Source: an uncultured Akkermansia sp. (GTDB lineage Bacteria > Verrucomicrobiota > Verrucomicrobiia > Verrucomicrobiales > Akkermansiaceae). Taken from it: a stretch of 37,500 nucleotides of DNA. A program made the translations under genes and the position numbers. The DNA is taken from positions 1 to 37,500 of the forward strand of contig CANQYL010000009.1 in the NCBI GenBank assembly GCA_947628035.1, read 5' to 3'. Below are positions 24,301 through 27,206 of this stretch, in pieces. The notes below the pieces were generated by a model. It was not told the origin of the DNA, ran no database searches, and saw only the letters and a program-made list of their open reading frames with translations. Position 1 is the first letter of the stretch. Every line of letters begins with the position of its first letter.

Positions 24301-25144
24301 CGCCTGGCTCAATGCGGAGAGCTCCTTCCGCGAGCTGGATGCGGATGGTCTCGCACCGGGCTATCGCCTCAACGGCTGGGGCGGCACCTTCGGCGTGGAT
24401 GCCGATGCCTCGCGCAACACCACGATCGGGCTCGCCCTCACGGCCATGTACAATGACCTCAAGTGCACCGGGGCGGATTCCATCAGCGGAGATATGGACA
24501 CGATGTACGCCACGGCCTTCCTGCGCCACATGAGCGGACGCTGGATGCACACCTTCGTGCTCAGCGGAGGCACGGCGGACTTCAAGACGCACCGCACGGT
24601 GATGACGGGCAACGGCAGCTACACGGCGGACGCCGACACGAGCGGCTACTCTCTGGGCGCTCTCTACGAGATCGGCTACACCACCATGCTGAGCAAGGAT
24701 GCCCGCCGCGTCCTGCAGTACGTCTTCAACGTGGAAGCGCGTTACAGCACGATCGACTCCTTCACGGAGAGCGGCAGCGACGCCGGTCTCGTCGTGGATG
24801 ACATGGACAGCGTGGCTCTCACCTTCGGCGCAGGAGCCCGCCTGCAAGCGCTCTTCGGCGGGAAGGTGTACAACCGCAGCGCGCTCTTTGAGGCTCGCCT
24901 CCTTGTGAAGGCCGATGCGGGTGACCGCCGCGGTGAGGCTGCTACACGCTTCATCAACGGCTCCTACGTCACCAACATGGTCGGCGCTGAGGTCGGCGCT
25001 CTGGGTGTCGAATTGGGCGCCGGCATCACGGTGCCGGTCGGCTCCACTTCGCGCGGCGGCTCCTTCTTCATCGACGGCAGCGTCGAGCTCCGCCAAGGCT
25101 GGACCAGCTTCGACGCAACAGCGGGTTACAGAATCAGCTTCTGA
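398..25144 (+). CDS. Giant autotransporter (type Va secretion) with beta-helical repeat passenger and C-terminal autotransporter beta-barrel
   Basis: Uninterrupted 8248-aa ORF; hydrophobic N-terminus (MKLHLPSGLRKALLACLAAVALPA...ASA); thousands of residues of LTLxGGxLxV-type repeats typical of autotransporter-associated beta-strand (PATR-like) passengers; C-terminal ~285 aa barrel-like region (YWHAWLNAESSFRELDADG...GWGGTFGVDADAS...) ending in GYRISF with terminal Phe as in outer-membrane barrels. Confidence 0.93.
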   Translation: MKLHLPSGLRKALLACLAAVALPAATIPTTIASASGIAAVFLIASQRASADEPSWVDVSAGGGEVSTETLSAQADSDLKLTISGDVTFASGAAFPTGKQVMITSGGAYTATVTSSNGGLFSGVTDIWSSVSQLIFDNTVDFSGASKLTANLHLGGGNYTGGSDDKLKWSTLRVAGKLETDGGLEMTAEGKISMEGDGELTINGNTNLTQQLRISHGGEGSSKVSLLGGGSLNLVLDSSGVDLYIGGETAFTALSTSGFGGKIYLVDGAEVTYAGVTALADLSKLDNVLTQDPSAVNGGGAIVLTSGGTGIGGDNGSTEDEGHYVRTSFGVVLNGSSQTYDFNNASFEVGGNVKVGEGNTLKLRNASVATIKGTVDVRGTLQYWSSNKITLEKGGFISNLDIQWGGTRSFVLGGDLEVGNSDWTVTDGSVSFEKLAETSENVHVVFKSDGEETSTSFNQFKGKLGNATLPAGEDGKVGSVGLGISGGQKLTLTAGDTVDLHFVVKGTDSEKTTLKAGGALTFSGELTLDGGTVELAGGTLTITGGLVLTGNNNVLSVTSAVESGSYISMNSGATLGGNGELTIKISETVLSGKDGGTGIENFFSGWDATWSSYITLTAEGTSIDEYTNLRIDESGKLVWGTDTVEEENLTLDAATTTLDGDKTYKDLVIKTSTTGDGAVLSLSNHTATFTGVLREEGGHFNLRVNGGGTLALQNGGTLTGTFAAFDQADIKLGKAGATGTTLSVGKLGGNGFKFTAAGENEVTLQITTGDETAGALGQSDGKGGHSTFGEHVTVKLNDSITQRFSGVDFLSGSKLNLGTGKVTFTNIAWGDNMSSFAGELSGTGTLEVSGAALNENQHNTYTDAKLGAGKYRLEWKGSSTAFTGTLSVGANGIFDMSTGFSANQVTLAGNSTVQLTAGTLKASESVNLSGGEATLKLTVGENFTAGFLEFGGLTGDGSLKVVLTDWSTWNGTHDSLQLFTTGPSLTWLTDDLLKKFHFYDGSDGDLSTQVTLGTDGRLTWGAGKDVYWGGNESEGEQDGTLTWGSNSGFDSDEQGNNPGNESWTNSGSENVTFVEESNTDRTVKLSEDIKARNLTVKGETGGSYTFESNVPGTTYELNVNGSLSAESGADLVISEDVSLNVTGDVTLSTSGDGGTDSTLTLYSDMVFGGKLSGGEKSVLNGNAASPSEEVPMLTMALDGDADVVDPVYALWDNGTTGSITWTELKAKYASVLGDKVGYGVYMSSTDLTITGESDATAELDHAFKVKGNGTTETRKLTFSKGLDLKGFTLVLEDNVEIEIAKEGDLKNTVSSEIEISHIGSDTGTITLDLGGGDQSRGKDFISTNITFGEGVKLHIKGKAKNGDSDYWSTVSDLKALGEVVAEGRQVALSGTNSIASLTVMSGEMDMFCLTDQHTSTTITSDTTIGAALDFRRGDLILTDRKLTLGAGIYINSTSSGYSGEISAKDLEITGSDSRTWNGSLNLTGTLTMSGGTQTITGQYKPTKDGSSTGELSVNAVEVKNSSKLIMSGASGASMEVKGGGMDIESGSEFEWAGTEGKDLAVTGATVLNGTLTLKGGANELTGAVTANDGTLKVEGGSLTLKGGLSGILTSLTLGASATEAEASSVTLSVGTGDLTLGATTTLYGENTIEFSTLGAAGQKLVIGNASYGEGGSGSIVIKLTAELLGLSKTGQIRLVDWGDDYDTWNTHITLDTAGLNANKYLEIAIDSSGYLTWTGEATETWKGTVNSLDWSTGGGTGWLKAGGSEGSFSGGGDVIFAGTYSDAGQPITVTVAGDISVDGNMIVQKGEGDTGGKYLFDVNNNLTVSGVLLIDAKTDVEFDVAGDKKLSATSTEVKGKLTIGGDDTSGSGNKSLGDVDIQNGGEVVIKQAWNLFNNSNTNCFHGENGTLTVDLSTYSQSQVFLNQFTNIIDGTGESKQLGTFEFRNAYLALQGNGVFAQFKNLNKVIVGENSSLLLEWNGTTGGNGWGKDNIELHLQGSGVKTDTSLESGMMADAALSFYTHDTYNKADHTTTDTISLPWNITLDGDATVRTGRDELGENNKAHVLQLKGKLTNDGNHKLTKKGIGVLELANGFTATGVGTIDVQKGSLKLSYGTNETLKDYTVNLGRGTTLDSGITGTVGTLSGTGGNLTLSGGALTIGTMDASANLSTLTMGANSLTVSGGTLIFGDLSSWGWDRDAELTLAKGVTITLGSGFSFAGDVSTPLVIDLATDYFPAGDDKSIKLFAGQGWSSNFVKNFTFTINGADPETVKGYEWLELKDNGTLTWAAPTPSATLWWGQGDGAGSEVTLGTGVRQQWGESTGSSKGYIWSTTEAPSVYLEATRSTVTVTVGEGATMTNLSTTNVGTDGVTYNLTAEAAKTATVNGTLSVGSNTTLSVGNNVTLDVKGTYSGDGTLKLEGGNVSFGSTEGTTIKNVTLAESANSDITLNGNLTVEVLKGDNWSKPSDLTIKNATETSESPLTFTVNSDNAGGNNLWSAFTLGGPEARIDLVKTGTGMQSLGVKKIEIFGDVAVEDGILRITAASAGSIIHGKLSGSGQLRLASNTSITLEGKDGDAGTISTLNCYEASKSSPTLYLGGDLTFKEVLSDGDGGSHGSLTLNRATETQGVNNAPEVVYLLWDSTGQSEGLTWTGYKGEFGTIKHGDNVDGFADDTGYGKAGNNELTISDAATIDGNFKVKEGTLTFNAAATLTAEKHIAVGDRAKLKFSSGIAGESGVLTSLTLGGGAGVEFTSGTLGATTLTLDGDATIKLTAASEDGADLSIEGITFNTHKLTIQVAGWDNVKEDGYKLFESDTFKTLWKAIGGSWQDSFVFQDGNGKELTDVMLRKDGTLMLTPHALYWGTGDTGGEVVLGKGGEDEWSTNKGQRGDHVWVNGWYIHLEPVVSDVTVKVSENGASMSELYLDGIEGGDVTYTFTPNKEGGPATATVTDNLRNNATKLSIGSNVILDVQGTYVGKGALEVAGGTLKLGNKEPLTVEGAVSMGNDGTLKLAGSVTLQGGLTAMELAEGSSTTATVAMGSNGVLNVKDIAGGALELTLTMEKGRTTDSFVLDGGTLNKLGGDAVGRLTDEWTLKGASSIGGLRMAAGEALNLTIGDTFTVHSLEQKTSADASGISFAVKNGKEEGSVDFVLDQAAGSASTFYAGTVTFGDAGKGVNFIKKGNGGFTVGNCENFEVFGNLTDETGSSGSFSFLFSTAKIHGTITYDDGEAFVLSNTDLTIDGGKNTPSRIKNLTFSGRLADRTSESRIHLGADLLFDEISFTKEKGCKDATGVVSRASTAPEGSNVYLLWDWESATEAESSISMEDFLHKYSIDIKGEEGAHTFVDAVTFEDGAGMGVRMTEDKTFTSGGLATAAFKVTGRGTLTLQGTTGSNYEFRKGLELDGVTLNLETNSSVIVGGALSWRNGAGLKLSSTTPGLEIDLTGATLPESTGDESKLALEFTSEFLNAVGSGYRLFNVSEDQDLLKYFKWNNIAGYDNLRLTCDGFILWGPIKDLYWPGGEEDAELVWGTGDYKEWAESPRSPKDEKLTWSNDAKYNVHLGATGDATVTLVDGTITVGTMSFSAANVNAATGYTFSSGAQGGSTRLEVTGITNLDGSPVGVKAVFDESVNVEVKGSFKNREVASSYTFRKKLVVGGWLQMWGGATLELDEGGEVGTLDASWNDGVIKLGDDLVVGEWNFNDDGANGGHNSTFERIGDAEEVFLDVHSVKEWGGGSELSMTGNGNGTLSIGDGVGIKSSVSGNTLTFGGTTRFEVGGSFAAVDGGSMVFNVDAWAGMNVEVGAGSTITINNIVVDEDTTTPVTLTTNGLTGWADEDGNMTYGNIEGDGILELNDEKGGGSFGGTISSNFTYRGTYAGEETFTLSQAFDGSTLTVRGGSLTLEQALNTTTVNLAGGELALKEGGTIGSADSNDGSLVLSGNAKVTTGDGHTVRKLTVNGNVTNDDEANAVFDETVKVHVTGNFTNTEARSEYTFANKLVVDGKLQLWGTPNSEEGASVMTLQKGAEVGTLDASWAGKFVLGGDLVVTTEWHTDNGGHWSWFEKWSGAEAEEVFVDLRKTPGAALSMTGNGGTLGFGDGVGIKSNGEETVLTFGGTETFVVRGSFAAVNGGDMVFNVDAEAWMNVEVGAGSTITINSEKTLTTKGLTGWDGGEGDIAGDGTLVLNDEEGGGSFGGEVGCSFTYAGAYEGDETFTLSGKFSGSNLNVTDGTLTLTATSTLGGEGKTVSVAAGAELVVGGTDEVSIDNTYDSLTLEGTLTLNGVSANTVTGDVTLGEEAALVFANGSQTNAVDGAVTMGGGELVTTDKLSVGSLAGDGSVTFTRENGVLRFNDKSTVTPAQAKTYSGAIEGTNVNLVMEAGNQTLEQEFSVGDVTVTGGKLTLKEVTTADTVSVTGGELMLEQTFECSGVTVSGGALEFTGGLNTSGAVDLTGGALTVAGGTMGSLKGGTDTTGGNLTLTGDLTVGNVSGALGTLDLGGSQLTLDSGTLDVSGLKVGRGSLAISLTGEAGETVGVHFADRMAGLDLSGLVDPIIVHLSYEDIAGYVEAGYHLFVSNVDTDNIAQYLRFVVDGVEEGAPGYDVTLNDGLLTFEKRAAGLKWDGDGNVLTWKRAGALTDDGWITEGSFGERQDVIFEGRGTGEVTVTLDGLIAVGDMAVGEEGNVTGYVFTAEEGVDATLLTVHGKLTLNDATTFEVDTEVKGALKGAADLTVKGTLTLDTTLNGALNGEKDFTGGITLDGGTLNLRGAADVLTKGTNTLGTLTVGEGGGTLNGAVESGALASGETAGKLTLDGEMTLSGSTAGEVEVSGGSKLTGADLTVGGLSGTGTVSGAIIVDGKDATTTFEGAIGDLLDLTVESGTQGFSNDVALSNVTLSGGMLQLAEGGEMALLNVDSGNSGTVELGGDLSIGNFAAGDWPAGGVSPAGEITIRQTPGEEEPEAAPKEALTLTITPTEESAAWTSAFTLGAENARVNLVKAGNSMQIIGAGTVTIYGAVTVEGGSLRLTNVSEGSTIHGTLSGDGTLDLAGGTNLTITGADGRVGSIGTLATTASQGTPTLNLGGDLTFTNTNFTTALTLDRADVTDAPETVYLLWGAGTGAQSLRWSVYTDKYANVSFGDNTGYGIVDGDLTITDGATLAENFKVVSGSMTINGQTTMQEKAVELGDSTKLDLAGGVTGTLTNLALGAGATLHVGANTEKTPQALDITGGLTWGKDAKLDIDSQLTIGLAGVELAKPDDGNGLLTIDLSADVLAGLKSGEWQLFSGWTGAANWKDYIQFAGVNAAKYDEFGLDKKGYLTWDDLDEVIIWKDPDGNGALVWGQDAEWTMGSHENQAYTNERNVVFRGTHEGVIQVTLANDITVGSAGNAKTMELKLTYGDDPQAYNFELGETAATAKSLTVTGSLTVGDGITAEFSGAGELTVNGGTIVVGTLAVSTSGAKNLGDVTVTDATSEFVVRNTDSWTGTTTSGEGSLVFEMLDEVEADTVNDFIKSDEDSTLGAVVLRGDNTSLALSADSLGNIAKAGKLVVEKGATLTLAGDILNGEGKPEVHISGAGAGDSDAALFLNPTTEGETGRNDHTQIVLDDDATISNGSTIWFMGGLSALQDDETEGEERHTLTKKGDGFFMVLGASTVTNVDFDVAEGRLLINLDNDDIRSTTVTLSGGHLKVGGGGANDTTTLTLKALEGETENSSIYAGTASFTLTLSDDTEGAGHSIVADLGYGSDEVVGKDATASNAFNLTKAGQATQKFEGKVNLGNIDVQGGKLEFTLTDDGTAGAVTFAEDTELVVGGHTLTISGLSGAGAITGDGTLELTADSGSFEGSIATNLTYNAATPDTGSFTLTGEFTGDELTVTSGTLTLEQGGVQEFDLSDATVTVDAAGSLILGGAETTDVTVKDLADQMKGSLTLKGTTSNTVDGDVTLAEGAALTFENGTDNAVTGSVTMNGGALTTTNQLSVVSLAGDGSVTFTETDGVLTFNDGSERTPEETKTYSGTIGGENVSLVMEAGNQTLTQAFDGKGITVTGGKLSVAGGTFETLAGGETAGGDLTLTGDLTVGNVDGKLGTLDLGANRLTLNSGTLDVTGLTATEEGSLAISLTGGVQFAGSMGGLKLDVDSKLDVHLSYEDIKGYLADGYQLFVGEDVDTTTIGQDLEFVVDDEEDNYTVALSEDGKLTFTEVHTLLTWNGATTDLTWESAGVQKADGWSHDGTFGEKQDVTFHGTATSDVTVSLDGPIVVDDMEVGAEGEGATGYVFTTTEDAPDATLTVDGTLTLNDAATFEVDTEVKGALAGKADLTVKGSLTLDNALDGTTFAGGVTLDGGTLNLTEDNTLGEGKKLTLGTGDSAINGSITAELDGQGAGKLTLDKGNQNLSGSTSGVVEVGEGGTLTSDKLTVGGLSGSGTVGGSVTVDGTGGTFDGTIAGPLELTVNNGTQGFKQNAKLSDVALNGGKLNLAEGGSISNLNAAGGSLEVGGDVNVDSVAGSLTQLNLGDRATMRVKGEGMTITDGFAWGQGATLGIGSQFTITLAEGMTLAQPGEGGQLTIDLSSEVLDQFRSGDWQLFNGFKEEWSEYFKFTIDGQAVDEYRYGDDFGLDADGRLTWTEPEHGNLYWNADKDDDGTLDWNTKDREWSDPAEREKPNVAWPEGASDKTNVHITDPTPEEDPDHTVNMEGGVTANNVEFNGGNYEFTEGMGGGTLKTNDLTVGTGTTVDFGDKQLDVGGNLEVSEGSILTTTGDTTVTGDFSLGNNGGANIGGALSVGGNLTTGESNALEAGSATVQGDLSIGANGGANIDGTLDVGGKLTTGNSSTLTAGGALSVAGGVTTGEGSTLEAGSATVQGGVTLGDGSTLTTTEGDATVTGDLSIGANGGANIDGTLSVDGNLTTHDESKLTTAEDTTVTGDFSLGNKGEANIDGALSVDGSLTTGESSTLEAGSATVQGDLSIGANGGANIDGTLDVGGKLTTGNSSTLTAGGALSVAGGVTTGEGSTLEAGSATVQGGVTLGDGSTLTTTEGDATVTGDLSIGANGGANIDGTLSVDGNLTTHDESTLVTAGDTTVTGDLSLGNKGGANIDGALSVDGSLTTGKESNLTAGSVTVQGEGGMTLGDSSTLTAEGALSVAAGGVTTGEGSTLEAGSATVAGGVTLSSGSRATTNGKLDVTGDVSVGSGSLTANGGVTVTGELKAEGGNLTVGGESTLGSVSGNFTGLEIEKDGTLTVQKGKGLTADSFTWGSDSTLSLGKRFKGTLDFGKLTGTEDDRLTLDLSSEFLDQLESGDTFFKDVTGYGEGWNGLFDFTINGRSIEEFRNGYYNDLHITADGTLAWSEKEHGPDYTSSEDNIGNKWNTNGKNIYDSVGDYRNVIVDKDTNISFAGADVNESKGVEQWSVDGLTVHNLQGGEKGVTLTITGDRGPNNKVTLRNTSVGEHDLTYAGGLTVVGAELHISHEDTDPDSLDQGAVWSTVMGGNLDLSGGMGLFMDRGVLELQGGANKLTNVTFTNDCDGQLVVNGGAATVSGNIVLGSEEAVYTKDADGKEVTRDHVRLENGGVLELDGITVGAGVTIGGDDSDNVVRAKGNVSMEKGSKLSGAHLVLAGNTVLDVGKGETEAASDPFSIYGIQSDGGHLTGNRDMNIAVQGDHRFTGSMEGYSGKMSFTSQVKRIEDIFMPPTQRFTQVTTGSRDWDMEVGSGAHVELNVLNSEGKNAGWEMGDITLRAGSTTTLGFTFSSDGVKSATETGMSFTGFLMEDGATLTLRADGDAMPTGTEFVLGKVVDGGEVDLHWSVSKDEESAEGEAKGDNGGEELAAAKAAPEPRDQVNPNVLELQKDNLEGNAWLHVESAKIVHKGDQIKLVMEMIKGNALADAVQGVHENATEGAKALWQLTDTVNNPKGNENLNDRNSDTSKLVSDATSLLDGENKSELAKLLASAAGAGYTGYTAALGEDMHRQLTAIRNRTTSMGDEVQSARDEDLPYWHAWLNAESSFRELDADGLAPGYRLNGWGGTFGVDADASRNTTIGLALTAMYNDLKCTGADSISGDMDTMYATAFLRHMSGRWMHTFVLSGGTADFKTHRTVMTGNGSYTADADTSGYSLGALYEIGYTTMLSKDARRVLQYVFNVEARYSTIDSFTESGSDAGLVVDDMDSVALTFGAGARLQALFGGKVYNRSALFEARLLVKADAGDRRGEAATRFINGSYVTNMVGAEVGALGVELGAGITVPVGSTSRGGSFFIDGSVELRQGWTSFDATAGYRISF
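20530..21990 (+). repeat. ~20-residue tandem rung repeats inside the giant passenger
   Basis: Successive units such as DVGGKLTTGNSSTLTAGGAL / SVAGGVTTGEGSTLEAGSAT / VTGDLSIGANGGANIDGTL, 19-21 aa each. Confidence 0.85.
20706..21539 (+). repeat. Exact internal DNA duplication: 20706-21062 = 21183-21539 (357 bp, offset 477 bp)
   Basis: Base-by-base comparison of the two blocks shows identity, bounded by mismatches at 20705/21182 and 21063/21540. Confidence 0.92.
24293..25141 (+). other. Autotransporter beta-barrel domain of the giant ORF
   Basis: Alternating amphipathic strands, 'NGWGGTFGVDADASRNTTIGLALTAMYNDL', 'SGYSLGALYEIGYT', C-terminal aromatic residue; preceded by a helix-like linker (YTAALGEDMHRQLTAIRNRTTSMGDE). 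Confidence 0.85.
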
Positions 25145-25445
25145 GCATGGACGATGGACGATGTACGATGGACGATGTAGGAAATTCCGCGCCGTTGGCG
25201 CAATTTAGCGGAGCGGGAGCGCAGCGGAATTTTTGGAACGATGCGAGATGGCTCATTAGAAAGCGGCCGGAGTTTCGCCATGCCATCGTGTCGGCTTTGC
25301 TTCCATCGTCCATCGTCCATGTCTTGATTTACGATTTGAGAAATTCGCGCGCTCCGCGCGGTTTATGCGGAGCGAGAGCGCAGCGGAATTTTCCGGAACG
25401 ATGCGAGATGGCTCATTAGAAAGCGTCCGGAGTTTCGCCATGCCG
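25145..25445 (+). repeat. Dispersed composite repeat, copy A (heptads + two palindromic cores + duplicated tail)
   Basis: GGACGAT heptads from 25149; core GAAATTCCGCGCC...GCAGCGGAATTTTT 25181-25234; second core 25340-25392; tail '(G)GAACGATGCGAGATGGCTCATTAGAAAGCGKCCGGAGTTTCGCCATGCC' present twice (25235-25284 and ~25394-25444); CCATCGTCCATCGTCCAT at 25303-25320. Confidence 0.85.
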
Positions 25446-25476
25446 TCTATGGGCAAACGATCCGCGGTTGCTTACT

Positions 25477-25561
25477 GCCAAATTTAGCCAATTTTGTCCC
25501 GAAAGTGGTGCCAATTTCAGCCAATTTTACTTAAAAAGTGGTGCCAATTTCAGCCAATTTT
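25477..25561 (+). repeat. Three iterons of consensus TGCCAATTTCAGCCAATTTT
   Basis: 25477-25496 (TGCCAAATTTAGCCAATTTT), 25509-25528 and 25542-25561 (both TGCCAATTTCAGCCAATTTT); spacing 32 and 33 bp. Confidence 0.85.
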
Positions 25562-25565
25562 TTTG

Positions 25566-25594
25566 TTGAGTTTGAACAGGAATTATGCTATAAA
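25566..25594 (+). promoter_or_regulatory. Promoter of the DUF4143 ATPase gene
   Basis: TTGAGT (25566-25571) - 17 bp - TATAAA (25589-25594) with extended -10 TGC; ATG at 25601. Confidence 0.6.
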
Positions 25595-25600
25595 GCATTC

Positions 25601-26920
25601 ATGGAGCGGACAATATTACAGGAATTGAAGGACTGGAAAACAAGCGCCATGAGAAAACCCCTTGTTTTGGAGGGGGCGCGTCAGGTGGGAAAGACATGGG
25701 TGATGCAGGAGTTCGGAAAAAGGGAGTACAAGCACACGGCGTACCTGAATTTGACGGACAAACCGAGCGCCTGCTCCTTATTTGAAGGAGATTATGAGGT
25801 GGGACGTCTCATGAGGGCCATCAGTCGGCAAAGCGGGACAACAGTGGTGCCGGGTGAGACTTTGATTATCCTGGATGAGATTCAAGAAAGTGAAAGAGCG
25901 CTCAATTCTCTCAAATTTTTGCACGAGCGGGCGCCGGAATACCATGTGATGGCAGCCGGAAGTTTACTCGGCATCGCCCTCAACCGGCAGCATATGTCAT
26001 ACCCGGTGGGACACGTGCAGATACGACGACTGTTCCCCATGAGTTTTCATGAGTTTCTCCGAGCTTTGGGTGAAAAGACCAGCGATGAAATTCTGTGCGA
26101 GGCTGATGCCGAAATGATCCATCTGATGCACGACAACTTGTGTTCTCTCTTCGAGGAATATGTCACCGTGGGAGGTATGCCGGAGGTTGTCAAGAATTAC
26201 GCGCAGATGCGGTCGGGAAAGACCATACGACGACTGCAGAATGATATCATTGATGCGTATGCCTACGACTTTTCGAAATACTCCACCAAACAGCAGGTGA
26301 CACGTATTCGTGACGTGTGGCAGTGCATCCCGGCGCAGCTGGCGCGTCAATCGTCCAAGTTTACCTATTCCCATATCAAAGAAGGGGCGCGTGGTCGTGA
26401 TTACGAAGCCGCCATTGATTGGCTCAACCTTTGCGGCTTGGTCCATCGGGTGCATCGCATATCCAAACCGGAGTTTCCTCTTCCTCACTACCAACTAGCC
26501 GACGCTTTCAAACTTTTCCTGAGCGACACCGGTCTGATGAGCGCCATGGTGAATCCCAACCCCGAGACCTTTCTACCGGATCGTTCGCAGTACAAGGAGT
26601 TCAAGGGCGCCCTCACGGAGCAATGCGTTTGCCAGATGCTGCAAACCTCTCAACCGCGGTCCTCTCTCGCTTACTGGAGTATTCCCGGAAATATGGCAGA
26701 GGTTGATTTTATCCTGCAGTACGATAACTTGATCATCCCAATCGAAGTGAAGGCTGCGACCAACACACAGGCAAAAAGTTTGAACCTGTACTGCGAAAAG
26801 TACGCCCCCAAAATTGCCGTCCGCGCCTCTTTGGCTCATTTCGGTGTCAGGGACCGACTCCTCAGCCTCCCCCTTTACATGGTGGAAGATCTGCCGTCTG
26901 TTCTTGGCAAACTTTTGTAA
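25601..26920 (+). CDS. AAA_14 / DUF4143 family ATP-binding protein
   Basis: Walker A GARQVGKTW; 'LIILDEIQESERALNSLKFLHE' Walker B region; 'AAGSLLGIAL'; C-terminal 'KGALTEQCVCQML...YWSIPGNMAEVDFILQ...IPIEVKAATNTQAKSL' nuclease-fold-like DUF4143 tail. ATG 25601 preferred over the track start 25538, which lies within the iterons. Confidence 0.9.
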   Translation: MERTILQELKDWKTSAMRKPLVLEGARQVGKTWVMQEFGKREYKHTAYLNLTDKPSACSLFEGDYEVGRLMRAISRQSGTTVVPGETLIILDEIQESERALNSLKFLHERAPEYHVMAAGSLLGIALNRQHMSYPVGHVQIRRLFPMSFHEFLRALGEKTSDEILCEADAEMIHLMHDNLCSLFEEYVTVGGMPEVVKNYAQMRSGKTIRRLQNDIIDAYAYDFSKYSTKQQVTRIRDVWQCIPAQLARQSSKFTYSHIKEGARGRDYEAAIDWLNLCGLVHRVHRISKPEFPLPHYQLADAFKLFLSDTGLMSAMVNPNPETFLPDRSQYKEFKGALTEQCVCQMLQTSQPRSSLAYWSIPGNMAEVDFILQYDNLIIPIEVKAATNTQAKSLNLYCEKYAPKIAVRASLAHFGVRDRLLSLPLYMVEDLPSVLGKLL

Positions 26921-26970
26921 AATCATTCCCCCTCCCCGAGCCAACGGGCGCTAACATCCACATCGTCCAT

Positions 26971-27005
26971 AAAAAGCCGCCCGCAGGATTTCTCCCACGG
27001 GCGGC
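26971..27005 (-). terminator. Intrinsic terminator (minus strand)
   Basis: GCCGCCCG ... CGGGCGGC 8-bp stem followed on the minus strand by TTTTT. Confidence 0.75.
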
Positions 27006-27040
27006 TCAAATAATGAAAGCAGGGGCGCTGATTCCCCACG
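26971..27040 (-). ncRNA. Candidate orphan small RNA (~70 nt)
   Basis: Minus-strand promoter TTGACA-N16-TATAGT (27074..27047) followed by an intrinsic terminator at 27005..26971, with no ORF of note between; located in the gap between convergent ATPase and acnA 3' ends. Confidence 0.5.
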
Positions 27041-27046
27041 GTTCTG

Positions 27047-27074
27047 ACTATACAACAACGAGCTATCTTGTCAA
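27047..27074 (-). promoter_or_regulatory. Sigma70-type promoter for the candidate sRNA
   Basis: Minus strand TTGACA (27074-27069), 16-bp spacer, TATAGT (27052-27047). Confidence 0.55.
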
Positions 27075-27104
27075 CCTCATTTTCCTCATCACACTCCGTG
27101 TGTT

Positions 27105-27184
27105 GTTTCAAAATTCCGCTGCGCTCTCGCTCCGCATAACCCGCGCGTAGCGCGCGAACTTCCTACATCGTCCATCGTAAATAA
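27105..27184 (-). repeat. Dispersed composite repeat, copy B (core 27110-27162)
   Basis: Minus strand GAAGTTCGCGCGCTACGCGCGGGTTATGCGGAGCGAGAGCGCAGCGGAATTTTGAAAC; flanked by TTTACGATGGACGATG. Confidence 0.8.
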
Positions 27185-27206
27185 GCGGCGTTAGCAATAA
27201 CGCCGC
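27185..27206 (-). terminator. Hairpin overlapping the acnA stop codon
   Basis: Plus strand GCGGCGTTA-GCAA-TAACGCCGC, 9-bp perfect stem; contains the acnA TAA (27191-27193); followed on the minus strand by TTATTTACGAT. Confidence 0.55.

Noticed and set aside
8015-25096. Very long antisense ORFs opposite the giant gene (722, 723, 852 and 1489 aa on the minus strand, among others)
   Set aside because: Their residues (His/Arg-rich, low-complexity) mirror the repetitive sense codons; the sense strand has a coherent signal-passenger-barrel protein. They are codon-bias shadows.
25147-25456. Small ORFs with MDDGRCTMDDV / RKRPEFRHAIVSALLPSSIVH
   Set aside because: Translations of the dispersed repeat. 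The similar peptide from copy C is a by-product of shared DNA; copy F breaks the frame, so protein coding is unlikely.
26923-27111. 62-aa minus ORF MKQHTECDEENEVDKIARCC...
   Set aside because: Crosses the candidate sRNA promoter and terminator; no recognisable domain or start context.
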